Assembly (NCBI GenBank): GCA_002477465.1 | Contig: DLPV01000046.1 | Coordinates: 1 to 50,150 of the forward strand | Direction of reading: 5' to 3' | Source of the DNA: Gammaproteobacteria bacterium UBA7449 | GTDB lineage: Bacteria > Pseudomonadota > Gammaproteobacteria > Pseudomonadales > Pseudohongiellaceae | DNA length: 50,150 bases | Shown: in pieces, positions 34,435 to 43,597 of the stretch | Layout of the letters: every line of letters starts with the position of its first letter | Position numbering within the stretch: position 1 is the stretch's first letter | The notes under the pieces: model-generated | What the model saw: the letters and a program-made list of their open reading frames with translations, nothing else | Database searches by the model: none | Told to the model about the DNA's origin: nothing | Translations under genes and position numbers: made by a program

Positions 34435-35574
34435 ATGTTCAGTAGTAGAACCAGCAATAACAGCATGCCCTTATTGGTACAGAAGCTAGTGAGACCAGGC
34501 TTGCTCGCAGTATTAGTCCTGTCCCTGGGCGCTTGTCGCTTCATAGGCGGCGAAGACGGCATGCTAAGCGGAATAGGAATAAGTGGCGAGGAGGGTTTGT
34601 TCAGTGACGATGGAGGATACCAGACCGCTGAGATCATCCCAGACATGCGCATTCCTCCAGAACTTGATAGCTACACGATTGACCAGCTTTATGTGATCCC
34701 TGAACCATTTTCACCGAACGCGGCAGCGTTCGAGGAAATTCCGCTACCGAAGCCCATCGAAGAGCGCCGCCGAGAGGGTGTCATCATTCAGAGTCTCTCC
34801 GGGGTGCGCTGGATTTTGATCGATGCGACACCCGGTCAGGTTTGGCCGCTTATAAGAGACTATTGGACAGAACTCCAGATTGCACTCGACTATGAAAACC
34901 CCAGTGCGGGTACTCTCGAAACTGCCTGGGTAGAGATAGGCAGTGATGAGGAAAATCGCCACAAATACCGTATCCAGATCGAGCCGGGATTGCATTCAGG
35001 ATATTCCGAAGTTTACGTTCTCCATCTGCAGAATTTGCGGACCGATCCAATTCCCACCGTCATCACCTGGCCAGAAGAATCCTCTTCGGTGGACCTGGAG
35101 CAGGATATGCTGCGTTCGGTCTCACAGTTTCTTGCTGATCGCAATGATATCTATCAGGCGTCATCGGCCAGCCTGTTGGCCGGGACCATTCAGGCCGAGA
35201 GTAAGGCGAATATCATTGCCGGTGTCTCTGGTGATCCGGTCTTGGAGTTGAAGGTGGATTATAACCGTGCCTGGGTTCAGATCCGTCAAGCCTTGCAAAG
35301 CGCGAACATCGATATCGTGGATGAGAATAGAGACCAATCATTCTTTAGCGTGCGATTTGCCGGCATTGCAGAAGAGCAGGATGAGCCGGATTGGTTCGGC
35401 AGGATTCTCGGTCGCGGTGGCGAGGTCGAAGAAAGTGAAGAGCAGGATTTCAGCATCCGCTTGCTGGAAACCGGCAATGTGGTCAATGTCGTTACAGAAG
35501 CGCTCTTGAGCAATCCGGGCGCCAGCCAGCTCAATCAGGAACTACTGCAGGTTATCAATGACAACTTGTCATGA
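34435..35574 (+). CDS. bamC: BamC-like outer-membrane assembly lipoprotein
   Basis: BamC is an accessory lipoprotein of the BAM complex that inserts outer-membrane proteins. The signal ends in a lipobox LSLGAC, then an unstructured segment rich in Gly and Asp. The conserved PPELDSYTIDQLYVIPE follows, then two helix-grip domains (WPLIRDYWTELQIALDYENP, WVQIRQALQSANIDIVDENR). The 379-residue length fits. The start is uncertain: ATG 34435 or ATG 34465, neither with a good ribosome binding site. It lies just after dapA, as in E. coli. Confidence 0.88.
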   Translation: MFSSRTSNNSMPLLVQKLVRPGLLAVLVLSLGACRFIGGEDGMLSGIGISGEEGLFSDDGGYQTAEIIPDMRIPPELDSYTIDQLYVIPEPFSPNAAAFEEIPLPKPIEERRREGVIIQSLSGVRWILIDATPGQVWPLIRDYWTELQIALDYENPSAGTLETAWVEIGSDEENRHKYRIQIEPGLHSGYSEVYVLHLQNLRTDPIPTVITWPEESSSVDLEQDMLRSVSQFLADRNDIYQASSASLLAGTIQAESKANIIAGVSGDPVLELKVDYNRAWVQIRQALQSANIDIVDENRDQSFFSVRFAGIAEEQDEPDWFGRILGRGGEVEESEEQDFSIRLLETGNVVNVVTEALLSNPGASQLNQELLQVINDNLS

Positions 35575-35612
35575 TCTGTCAGTCTATTCATTTTTTCTTC
35601 TGGCACTAATTC

Positions 35613-37007
35613 ATGAGTAGCACTCTGCTTGCGGGCTTGCTCTTTGCTCTTTTAATAATTGCGTCTGCTTCAATATTCTTTTTGCAACAAAGGCTAAATC
35701 GCCATCGTGTCGATGCGGCTGGGCTGACCGAGAGGCTGGGCGCCAAGGAGCGTGAACTGGCGCAATTGGCCGCCGAACACGTCGCAATAAAGCAGGAACT
35801 GACTGATAACACTGCCGAGCTGCAATCCAAACGTGAAGAGCTAACGCGTCTGGTAACCAGTATCGACCTGGAGCGATCTCAGTTTAAGGACAAGCTGGAT
35901 CTACTGAACCAGTCCAAAGAGCAGCTTGGTGAGACGTTCAAGAACATGGCGAACGAAATCTTTGAGGCCAAAACCAAGAGCTTTAGTGAGAGTAGCAAAC
36001 AAAATATCGCGACTTTACTCAATCCTTTGCAGGACAAAATCGCGCAGTTTGAAAAACGGGTCGAAGAAACCTATGACAAAGAATCCAAGGAAAGGTTTTC
36101 TCTGGCTCGGGAAATAAAATCCCTGCAGGAATTAAATAATCGAATCAGCCAAGAGGCGGTCAATCTCACCAACGCCTTGAAGGCAGACAATAAGGCGCAG
36201 GGCAGTTGGGGTGAATTTGTTCTCGAATCTATCCTGGAGAAATCAGGGTTGGTAAAGGGAAGGGAATATGAGGTTCAGGTCAGTCTCAAGGCTGAAGATG
36301 GCAGCAAATCCCAGCCCGACGTTGTGGTTCACTTGCCAGAATCGCGGGATATTATTATCGATTCCAAGGTGTCGCTCAAAGCCTGGGATGCGCTCTGTTC
36401 GAGTGATGAGTCAGGGCTACGCGAAGAGCTGCTGAAACAGCACGTAGCATCCATTCGTCAACACGTTAAATTGTTATCGGGAAAGGATTATCAAAAACTT
36501 GCCGGCATTAATTCGCTGGATTACGTGTTCCTTTTTATGCCGATAGAAGCGGCTTACAGTGCTGCGATGCAGGCTGACAAAGATTTGTTTCAGTTTGCAT
36601 TCGAGAAAAACATTATTTTCGTGGTGCCCACCACCCTGCTGACCACATTAAAAACAGTTCAGAATCTGTGGCGGCTGGCGCAGCAAAATCAAAATGCCAA
36701 TGAGATCGCTGACCGAGCCGGCGCCTTATATGACAAATTTGTAGCCTTCGTCGATGACCTGGATGAAATAGGTCACCGCATCGACGCGACTAAAAAAAGT
36801 TTCGACAAGGCGCAGAACAAACTGGTTTCAGGGCGTGGCAATCTGATTCGCCGGGCAGAGCATCTGAAAGAATTGGGGGCCAAAACCTCCAAGAAACAGA
36901 AAACAGGATTAATTGAGACGGCCAGCGCAGACGCGCTACTTGACACTCCTGCCGCCGACGCCGAGCCGGAAGAAAGCAATGCTAGCGACGAAAAAACACG
37001 CCACTGA
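35613..37007 (+). CDS. rmuC: RmuC-family DNA recombination protein
   Basis: A 464-residue protein: N-terminal membrane helix (LLFALLIIASASIFFLQQ), long coiled coil, then a nuclease-like core (NKAQGSWGEFVLESILEKSGL, QPDVVVHLPESRDIIIDSKVSLKAWD, YVFLFMPIEAAYSAAM). RmuC limits inversions at short inverted repeats in E. coli; its core belongs to the PD-(D/E)XK fold. The last 29 bases overlap the start of miaE in another frame. Confidence 0.92.
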   Translation: MSSTLLAGLLFALLIIASASIFFLQQRLNRHRVDAAGLTERLGAKERELAQLAAEHVAIKQELTDNTAELQSKREELTRLVTSIDLERSQFKDKLDLLNQSKEQLGETFKNMANEIFEAKTKSFSESSKQNIATLLNPLQDKIAQFEKRVEETYDKESKERFSLAREIKSLQELNNRISQEAVNLTNALKADNKAQGSWGEFVLESILEKSGLVKGREYEVQVSLKAEDGSKSQPDVVVHLPESRDIIIDSKVSLKAWDALCSSDESGLREELLKQHVASIRQHVKLLSGKDYQKLAGINSLDYVFLFMPIEAAYSAAMQADKDLFQFAFEKNIIFVVPTTLLTTLKTVQNLWRLAQQNQNANEIADRAGALYDKFVAFVDDLDEIGHRIDATKKSFDKAQNKLVSGRGNLIRRAEHLKELGAKTSKKQKTGLIETASADALLDTPAADAEPEESNASDEKTRH

Positions 37008-37632
37008 TCTGGTGCATGACCTGGATGGGTTGCTGCAACCAGTCAGGGAATTTTTGCGCTGTGAGACGCCGCCAGAATGGGTCGAGGCAGCGCTTGAGCA
37101 ACAGCAGGTCTTGCTTATAGATCATGCGAATTGCGAGAAGAAAGCGGCAGCCACGGCGATGCGCCTCATGTACCGCTACACCGAAAACCCAACGTTATTA
37201 AGCAAAATGTCGCAGCTGGCGCGCGAAGAGCTACTGCATTTTCAGCAGGTCGTAGAGCTAATGTCAGCGCGGCATATCAGGTATCGGCAGATTGCACCTT
37301 CAAGATACGCCGCGGAACTGCGTCAGCACATCTCCGACCCCGAAAATTTGGCTCTGATCGATACGCTCATTATTGGCGCTTATATTGAAGCGCGGAGCTG
37401 CGAGCGCTTTGCCCTGCTGGTGCCAGCGCTAGACGCCGAGCTGAGCAAATTTTATCGTAGCCTGCTGCGTTCCGAAGCACGGCATTTTCAGGACTATCTT
37501 GATCTTGCGAAATCTACTCAACACCCACTAGTGCGGGACCGCATCGGCTTCTTCGGCGAAGTTGAGTGTGAGTTAGTGTTGCGTCCAGACCCCCAATTCC
37601 GTTTTCACAGCGGCTTGCCATTAGCCGCTTAG
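36979..37632 (+). CDS. miaE: MiaE, tRNA 2-methylthio-isopentenyladenosine hydroxylase
   Basis: MiaE is a di-iron monooxygenase that hydroxylates the isopentenyl group of ms2i6A37 in tRNA. I chose the ATG at 36979 (MLATKKHATDLVHD, 217 residues) because GGAAGAAA precedes it. The iron ligands of the ferritin-like fold appear in LIDHANCEKKAAATAM, REELLHFQQV, IEARSCERF and SEARHFQDYL. It overlaps rmuC by 29 bases and converges on the LRR gene. Confidence 0.93.
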   Translation: MLATKKHATDLVHDLDGLLQPVREFLRCETPPEWVEAALEQQQVLLIDHANCEKKAAATAMRLMYRYTENPTLLSKMSQLAREELLHFQQVVELMSARHIRYRQIAPSRYAAELRQHISDPENLALIDTLIIGAYIEARSCERFALLVPALDAELSKFYRSLLRSEARHFQDYLDLAKSTQHPLVRDRIGFFGEVECELVLRPDPQFRFHSGLPLAA

Positions 37633-37644
37633 CCAGGCGTTTGC

Positions 37645-38232
37645 TCAGTCACTGCAGACTGCTGGTTCGGACAAATTATCCCCCAACTGCTGTCGCAGGC
37701 TTGCCAATTGATCGCAGGGGACAGCAGGGTTGCCATCGAGGATAACCGAGGTGAGGCTGGGGATGTTTAATAAGGGGCTGATGTCATTGACCTGATTGCC
37801 GGCAAGATTAAGCCCGCTCAACTGCCGCAGGTTTTCAAGCGGCGTAATATTTGTAATCAGATTATTCCCCAGATCCAAAAAGCGAAGTTGTATAAGCTGC
37901 CCGATATTATCGAGCTCCCTGATTTCTGAATTGGCGCATGACAGGACACTGAGCTGCGAAGGGCTATTCAGATTCTGCTGCCGCAATGCAAGATTTATGC
38001 AGCCCTGCAGATCAGCATCCAGCACCTCGCTCCCCAATAAACGCCCGCCGGGATCGTAAACCGCGCGGTTATTTACCGACACGGCCATTGGCTGCGAGCA
38101 AGCAGTAAAAACACTGCCCAGCAGCAAGATGATAAGGGTTCTATAAGCACAGCTTGCCTTGAGCCCAGGCCGCGGGTGGTGTGGGGGGGTGGCTGTGTGG
38201 AAATTCATCTGCGTCCCGGTTAGTATGCGCAT
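37645..38232 (-). CDS. Leucine-rich-repeat lipoprotein
   Basis: A 195-residue protein. A signal with lipobox SVFTAC starts after a long basic lead (two ATGs, 38232 and eight codons later). The mature part has about three to four leucine-rich repeats of 22 residues, of the LRR_4/internalin type (LIQLRFLDLGNNLITNITPL, RQLSGLNLAGNQVNDISPL). Likely a surface or periplasmic lipoprotein binding other proteins; partner unknown. Stand-alone gene between miaE and the FKBP gene. Confidence 0.8.
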   Translation of the reverse strand: MRILTGTQMNFHTATPPHHPRPGLKASCAYRTLIILLLGSVFTACSQPMAVSVNNRAVYDPGGRLLGSEVLDADLQGCINLALRQQNLNSPSQLSVLSCANSEIRELDNIGQLIQLRFLDLGNNLITNITPLENLRQLSGLNLAGNQVNDISPLLNIPSLTSVILDGNPAVPCDQLASLRQQLGDNLSEPAVCSD

Positions 38233-38298
38233 CTCACTACTTCAGACGGGTAATTGACTGGCTGCGAGTAATTGTCCAATGAATTTAAGGAAATTGGT

Positions 38299-39000
38299 AT
38301 GAAAACATATACTGTGTTTGTAAGGCTCCTACTCGCGGTATCTATGCTGGGTACGATGCTCTCCGTATCGGCGCAGTCAGATATAGATCTGGAGAATGCA
38401 GACAATCAGGTGGGCTACTCCATCGGTGTAAACATCGGGATTAATCTGGTGCAGCAAGGCATCACGGCAGATGTTGAAATGGATGCCTTCATGGCTGGTT
38501 TCACCGACGCCCTGGCCAACGAAGTGAGAATGGACGAAGCTGCTATGATGGCCGCTATCCAATCCTTCGTTGCGGAACAGCAGGCGGCAGCAGAAGCGGC
38601 GGTTGCCGGCAATCTCGAAGCAAGCGCAGCATTTCTGACTGAGAACGGGCAGCAGGACGGTGTGGTAACGCTGGCTTCTGGTTTACAGTATACGGTGCTT
38701 GAATCAGGCGATGCTGGCGCTGCGTCTCCGACTACAACCGATTCTGTGCTGGCACATTACCACGGTACTTTGACGGATGGCTCCGTATTCGACAGTTCCG
38801 TTGAGCGCGGTCAACCTGCGACATTCGGCGTGTCCCAGGTTATTGCTGGCTGGACAGAAGCGCTGCAGTTGATGAAGGTTGGGGACAAGTGGCGCCTTTT
38901 TATCCCACCTAATCTGGCCTACGGCGAAGCGTCGCCGACACCAGCTATCCCGCCTAATTCTGCTCTGATATTTGATGTTGAATTATTGGAAATTCGCTAG
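38299..39000 (+). CDS. FKBP-type peptidyl-prolyl isomerase (FklB/Mip-like), exported
   Basis: A 233-residue protein. I chose the ATG at 38299, which has AAGGAA at proper distance and reveals a signal peptide ending SVSAQS. The Mip/FkpA-like N-terminal dimerisation helices (VGYSIGVNIGINLVQQGI) precede the FKBP domain (VLAHYHGTLTDGSVFDSS, GWTEALQLMKVGDKWRLFIPPNLAYG, IPPNSALIFDVELLEI). It probably folds periplasmic proteins. Confidence 0.92.
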   Translation: MKTYTVFVRLLLAVSMLGTMLSVSAQSDIDLENADNQVGYSIGVNIGINLVQQGITADVEMDAFMAGFTDALANEVRMDEAAMMAAIQSFVAEQQAAAEAAVAGNLEASAAFLTENGQQDGVVTLASGLQYTVLESGDAGAASPTTTDSVLAHYHGTLTDGSVFDSSVERGQPATFGVSQVIAGWTEALQLMKVGDKWRLFIPPNLAYGEASPTPAIPPNSALIFDVELLEIR

Positions 39001-39026
39001 GCAAGCTTAGAGTCCAGACTGGCACT

Positions 39027-40325
39027 ATGAGTCAGAAACGTTTTAACAGCGATCTGCTGGATTTTCTGAATAACTCGCCCACGGCATTTCATGCCGTGGC
39101 GAGCCTCTCCCAGATGCTCGAAGCGGCGGGCTTCACTCGGCTTCATGAAGGTGAACGCTGGCAGCTGGAAGCCAATCAGGGTTATTACGTTACCCGAAAC
39201 GATTCTTCAATCATCGCCTTTAGGCATAACGCCAAATCGATGCTTGAGCAGGGCATTCGCCTGACCGGCGCGCACACTGATTCACCCTGCCTGAAAGTAA
39301 AGCCTCAACCCGAGATTCGCCGCCAGGGTTACCTGCAAATTGGTGTTGAAGTCTACGGCGGCGTGTTGTTTGCACCCTGGTTCGATCGAGACCTTTCCCT
39401 GGCGGGTCGGGTTAACTACCAAACCAAACAGGGTGAGCTGCGCGCCTGTTTGATAGATATGCGTGATCCAGTGGCGATCATTCCCAGCCTGGCGATCCAT
39501 CTGTTTCGCGGGGTGCATGAAAACCGGAGCATTAATCCCCAGCAGGAGTTAATGCCGATTCTGAGCCAGCTTAGCGAAAAGGAAAATTTCAGTTTTGACA
39601 GCGTGTTACTGAAGCAGGTGAAGAAGCAGGCAGCGCACCGCAACGCACAGAAAATACTGGCGCATGAGCTCTTTCTTTATGACACGCAGGCGCCGGCGCT
39701 GGTTGGACTTGGAGAGGAATTTATTGCATCCGCCCGTCTGGACAACTTGCTGAGCTGTTTTCTGGCGTGTAGATCATTGATTGCTGCCAAAGGAAAACAT
39801 GCTTCCCTGCTGGTCTGTAATGACCATGAAGAGGTCGGAAGTGGTTCCAGTTCAGGTGCCCAGGGCCCGTTTCTCAAGGCTGTGTTGCAGCGAATGAGTC
39901 AGCATTGCGGCGATGAGCCGGACTTGCTGCAGCGGATCGTGAGTAACTCAACCCTGATTTCAATAGACAATGCCCACGGTGTGCATCCCAACTATTTGGC
40001 CAAGCATGATGACGCGCATCGCCCGCTACTCAACGCCGGGCCCGTCATAAAGCTGAATGCCAATCAGCGCTACGCCAGCAACAGTGAATCGGTCGCCCTG
40101 TTCAAGTCTATCTGTGAAAAAGCCAAGGTTTCCTATCAGTCTTTTGTGATGCGTAACGATATGGCCTGCGGTAGTACCATCGGACCCATCACTGCGACAG
40201 AGACGGGTATCAACGCGATCGATATAGGGGTAGCGACCTTTGCCATGCACTCCATTCGCGAGCTAGCGGGTGCTACAGATGCCTATCTTTTGAGTAAGGT
40301 GATAACGGCTTTTTATTCGCGTTAG
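39027..40325 (+). CDS. apeB: M18 family aminopeptidase
   Basis: A 432-residue metallopeptidase removing N-terminal residues, usually acidic ones. The two-zinc site is seen in TGAHTDSPCLKVKPQP, SARLDNLLSCF, NDHEEVGSGSSSGAQGP and MRNDMACGSTIGPI. The opening LLDFLNNSPTAFHAVASL is characteristic. It follows the FKBP gene by 26 bases and converges on mnmC. The symbol is by family; substrate preference is not visible. Confidence 0.92.
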   Translation: MSQKRFNSDLLDFLNNSPTAFHAVASLSQMLEAAGFTRLHEGERWQLEANQGYYVTRNDSSIIAFRHNAKSMLEQGIRLTGAHTDSPCLKVKPQPEIRRQGYLQIGVEVYGGVLFAPWFDRDLSLAGRVNYQTKQGELRACLIDMRDPVAIIPSLAIHLFRGVHENRSINPQQELMPILSQLSEKENFSFDSVLLKQVKKQAAHRNAQKILAHELFLYDTQAPALVGLGEEFIASARLDNLLSCFLACRSLIAAKGKHASLLVCNDHEEVGSGSSSGAQGPFLKAVLQRMSQHCGDEPDLLQRIVSNSTLISIDNAHGVHPNYLAKHDDAHRPLLNAGPVIKLNANQRYASNSESVALFKSICEKAKVSYQSFVMRNDMACGSTIGPITATETGINAIDIGVATFAMHSIRELAGATDAYLLSKVITAFYSR

Positions 40326-40364
40326 TTTGTTTGCGCCTAAGCTTCTTTTAATTCATCTGGCTGT

Positions 40365-42284
40365 TCAATACTTGTGACCTCTGTGCTGCCTTTGCCAAAA
40401 CCTGGCAGGTGACAGTAATTCTAACTGCTCGCTTGTGGCAGGCAGATCTTCTCCAGTAATCTGGGCAGCAACGATTTCGCCTGCCATGGGGCAGGTGGCA
40501 AGCCCGCTGGAACCATGGCCCGTATTAATATACAGATATTCACAGCCGCGCCGGAACGCTTCGGGTACGGCTGCCTCTGTCAGCCTACCGATCATTGGCA
40601 GGCGATCGGCTGGGTTGGCTCGCTCCCGCTCAAAGTTTTCTAGGCATTCGATCGGTGAGTTTGCCGACAGATTCAGCATGGTGCGCAGCGCTGTGATGTT
40701 TTCAGCGCTGGCTTCAGTCACTAAGGCCTGATTCAGGCGCGAGCGAGTGTAAGTGGCAGATATCAGCTGTGTTTGTTTTTGTTCAGGAAAAACTGAGCGT
40801 AATCCAGACTCTACATGGCTGTTCAGTTTAACGCCTGGAATCGTAGTGATGCGGGAGCTTGTGCCAACGGTGAATTCCAGCTTGGCGGCATTTACCAGGG
40901 ACAGTTGGTCCACAAGTGGAGGGCTGGCTAATACCAGGTTCTCGGCAATGCCCAGCTGTTTGTCATTCTGATCCAAGCAGCGCCAGTTAGAGCCGTTGTA
41001 CTCAATTCGCTGGATGTGTGAATTGAATTTTGGTGCTATACCGGCACTGGCGGTTAGGGCCTGACATAGCTGCACCGGGTTTACCCAGCCACCGTGGCGA
41101 AACCAGATGCTCTGTCCCTGCTCAAGGGTAAAAACTTCGTCGCCATAGATGTGTGCCAGCTTTTCGAAGTTAAGCGGTTTACGCCGATTCATCGCGCTGG
41201 TGAGTTGCCTGATGCCGCAGGCGTGCCACTCGAAATTCGTGTCTTGCTGAAGCTGGATTAGCCAGCGCAGGGTGAATAGATAGGATTGCAGGTAAAACTG
41301 CGCCATGGAGTTGGCTTCATTGAATAAACGTAAACGCAGGGACAGTTGCGGGATGCCGCTGGCGCCTGCGCCGAAATCCATGCCGCCATCAATCAGGGTG
41401 ACGCGAAACCCTCTGGCGCTGAGCGCATTTGCGGTAAAGCAGCCAGCCAGACCGGCGCCCACTACCAGTGCAGACTGTGTTTCTCGCTGTCTGCGCTTGA
41501 GGCTTTCCGGATAGCTGGCAGTGATCATATGGCGTTTATGTTGCCATCCCTCGCTGCGACTCACGTCGAAGCCAGCAGCCTGCAGTCCTCTGCGCACCCG
41601 GCCCGCGCTGCTGTAGGTGGCCAGGCTAGTATGCTTGTCGCTGTGTGTTGCCAGTTGCTTTAGCAAGGCCTCTTGCCAGAGTTCAGAATTAACGCGCGGA
41701 CTGAAACCGTCCAGATACCAGGCATCGATGGCTGGGGAATAAGGGGGTCTTAGTCCCAGGTATTGCGCAGCATCGCCGATGACCAGATCCAGCGTAATGT
41801 CCTGAGTCAGTCGAATACGATGGATACCCTGCAGCAGGAAACGCCAATTTGCCAGCAGTTGCTCGAATAGAGAATCAAAGTCTGCGCAGTTGCTGCTGCG
41901 GCTGGATCGCCAGGCGCTGTGGATTTCCTCGAGTGCAGATTTATCGATGGGGAAGCGCTCGTAACCGACATAATGTAAGTGTCTCCAATCGGGGTGGCGA
42001 TGCTCAAGTTGCTGCCAACAGCGGGCAGTCAGCAGAAAGTTAAGACCCGTGCCAAAGCCCAACTCTGCGATCAGAAATTGGCGGGGATGGTCTGGGGAGA
42101 CCTGCCATCTTTGCCGCAGACGATTGCCGTCAATAAATACATGTTCACTTTCTCCCATGGGGTTGTCGCTGCTGCTGTAGATATCATCAAAGCGCTCTGA
42201 TCTTGGCTTGCCTGGCTCAATCATGTTCAGCATTGCTGGCTCGGTCATGAAGCTGGCAGCCAGTTTGTTGGGGGGAGTAGGCAT
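40365..42284 (-). CDS. mnmC: MnmC, bifunctional tRNA mnm5s2U modification enzyme
   Basis: MnmC finishes the wobble-uridine modification started by MnmEG. The 639-residue protein has an N-terminal methyltransferase domain (AELGFGTGLNFLLTARCW, DAWYLDGFSPRVNSELW). A C-terminal FAD-dependent oxidase domain begins near residue 270 (ALVVGAGLAGCFTANALSAR) and ends GHGSSGLATCPMAGE. Both halves look intact. The start is uncertain, because several Met codons occur in the first 20 residues. It is divergent from prfB. Confidence 0.93.
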   Translation of the reverse strand: MPTPPNKLAASFMTEPAMLNMIEPGKPRSERFDDIYSSSDNPMGESEHVFIDGNRLRQRWQVSPDHPRQFLIAELGFGTGLNFLLTARCWQQLEHRHPDWRHLHYVGYERFPIDKSALEEIHSAWRSSRSSNCADFDSLFEQLLANWRFLLQGIHRIRLTQDITLDLVIGDAAQYLGLRPPYSPAIDAWYLDGFSPRVNSELWQEALLKQLATHSDKHTSLATYSSAGRVRRGLQAAGFDVSRSEGWQHKRHMITASYPESLKRRQRETQSALVVGAGLAGCFTANALSARGFRVTLIDGGMDFGAGASGIPQLSLRLRLFNEANSMAQFYLQSYLFTLRWLIQLQQDTNFEWHACGIRQLTSAMNRRKPLNFEKLAHIYGDEVFTLEQGQSIWFRHGGWVNPVQLCQALTASAGIAPKFNSHIQRIEYNGSNWRCLDQNDKQLGIAENLVLASPPLVDQLSLVNAAKLEFTVGTSSRITTIPGVKLNSHVESGLRSVFPEQKQTQLISATYTRSRLNQALVTEASAENITALRTMLNLSANSPIECLENFERERANPADRLPMIGRLTEAAVPEAFRRGCEYLYINTGHGSSGLATCPMAGEIVAAQITGEDLPATSEQLELLSPARFWQRQHRGHKY

Positions 42285-42482
42285 TGCTAGGGTGGGGTTT
42301 CCTGTGACGCCGGAGGCTGAAAATGCGGGAGTTGAATTGTCGCAAGAATTTGCGCTGGCCGCTCGCGGAATTTATTCCGATTGCTTTTGTCAGACATCAA
42401 CCCGCTTCCTGCTTGGGTCGCTGGTTTCGACCGGAGATTCAGGTAAAATGCGCGTTTTCTCGACGGGACAGGGAGTATCAGG

Positions 42483-43578
42483 TTGGAGATTAACAGCCAA
42501 TTATCCACTCTAAAGGACATTTCAGAACGCACTGACAGCCTCAGGGGGTATCTTTGACTACGAGGTGAAGAAAGATCGCCTGGCGGAAGTGGAATTAGAG
42601 TTAGGTGAGTCATCGGTCTGGGAGCGACCTGAATACGCCCAGGCTCTCGGCAAGGAGCGATCTGAATTGGAGGCTGTTGTGCACACGGTGGACAAGCTTT
42701 ACACCGGTATCTCTGACACAGAAGAACTGTTCAAGCTTGCCCAGGAAGAGTCGGATGAGGAACTGCTGCAGGAAGCTGACTCTGATCTCGAAAAATTACA
42801 GGAGAGCCTGCAGGCCCTGGAATTCAGGCGCATGTTCTCAGGCTCCATGGACAGCACTAATGCTTACCTGGATATCCAGGCTGGCTCTGGAGGAACGGAA
42901 GCCCAAGACTGGGCCGAAATGCTGCTACGCATGTATCTGCGCTGGAGTGAGGCGAAAGGGTTTAAAGCGGAGCTCGTCGAAGTCTCGGGCGGCGACGTGG
43001 CTGGAATCAAGAGTGCCACACTGCACATCCAGGGGGATTTCGCTTTCGGCTGGTTACGTACCGAAACGGGCGTACATCGCTTGGTCAGAAAATCGCCGTT
43101 TGATTCCGGTAATCGCCGCCATACTTCTTTCGCTTCGGTTTTCCTCTCACCGGAAATTGCCGATGATATCGAGGTGGATCTTGATATGAGTGATGTGCGA
43201 ATCGACACCTACCGCTCTAGCGGGGCGGGTGGACAGCACGTCAACAAGACTGACTCAGCGGTACGCCTCACCCATGAGCCCAGCGGTATCGTGGTGCAGT
43301 GTCAGAGCCAGCGCTCACAGCACAAGAACAAGGACATGGCGATCAAGCAACTGAAGGCAAAACTTTATGAGCTTGAAGAATTGAAGCGCAAAGAAGAGAT
43401 GCAGTCCATCGAAGAGTCAAAAGCGGACATTGGCTGGGGTAGCCAGATACGCTCTTATGTCCTGGACGCTTCTCGCATCAAGGATCTGCGCACGAATGTG
43501 GAAGTCACTAACACCGGTGCGGTATTGGATGGTGACCTGGATAAATTTATTGAAGCTAGTCTCAAGATGGGACTGTAA
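42483..43578 (+). CDS. prfB: PrfB, peptide chain release factor 2 (programmed +1 frameshift)
   Basis: RF2 releases finished proteins at UGA and UAA. Translation starts at TTG 42483 (SD GGGAG), reads 24 codons (MEINSQLSTLKDISERTDSL, RGYL), meets an in-frame TGA at 42555-42557, and by +1 slip continues as DYEVKKDRLAEVE to 43578. This gives about 364 residues, like E. coli. The codon-recognition motif SPF (KSPFDSGNRRH) and the catalytic GGQ (SSGAGGQHVNKTDSAVRL) are present. lysS follows by 19 bases. Confidence 0.94.
42543..42558 (+). promoter_or_regulatory. Programmed frameshift site of prfB
   Basis: AGGGGG acts as an internal Shine-Dalgarno sequence, three bases before CTT TGA C. This is the classical autoregulatory site: low RF2 lets the ribosome slip +1 at CTT before the UGA stop. 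Confidence 0.95.
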
Positions 43579-43597
43579 ACGCCAACCGGACCTTAAT

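Noticed and set aside
42565..43578. prfB as a simple gene starting at GTG 42565
   Set aside because: The upstream TTG-started leader and the exact frameshift signal show that translation begins at 42483.
43430..43597. N-terminal extension of lysS
   Set aside because: It overlaps the end of prfB; the conserved protein begins at the ATG at 43598.
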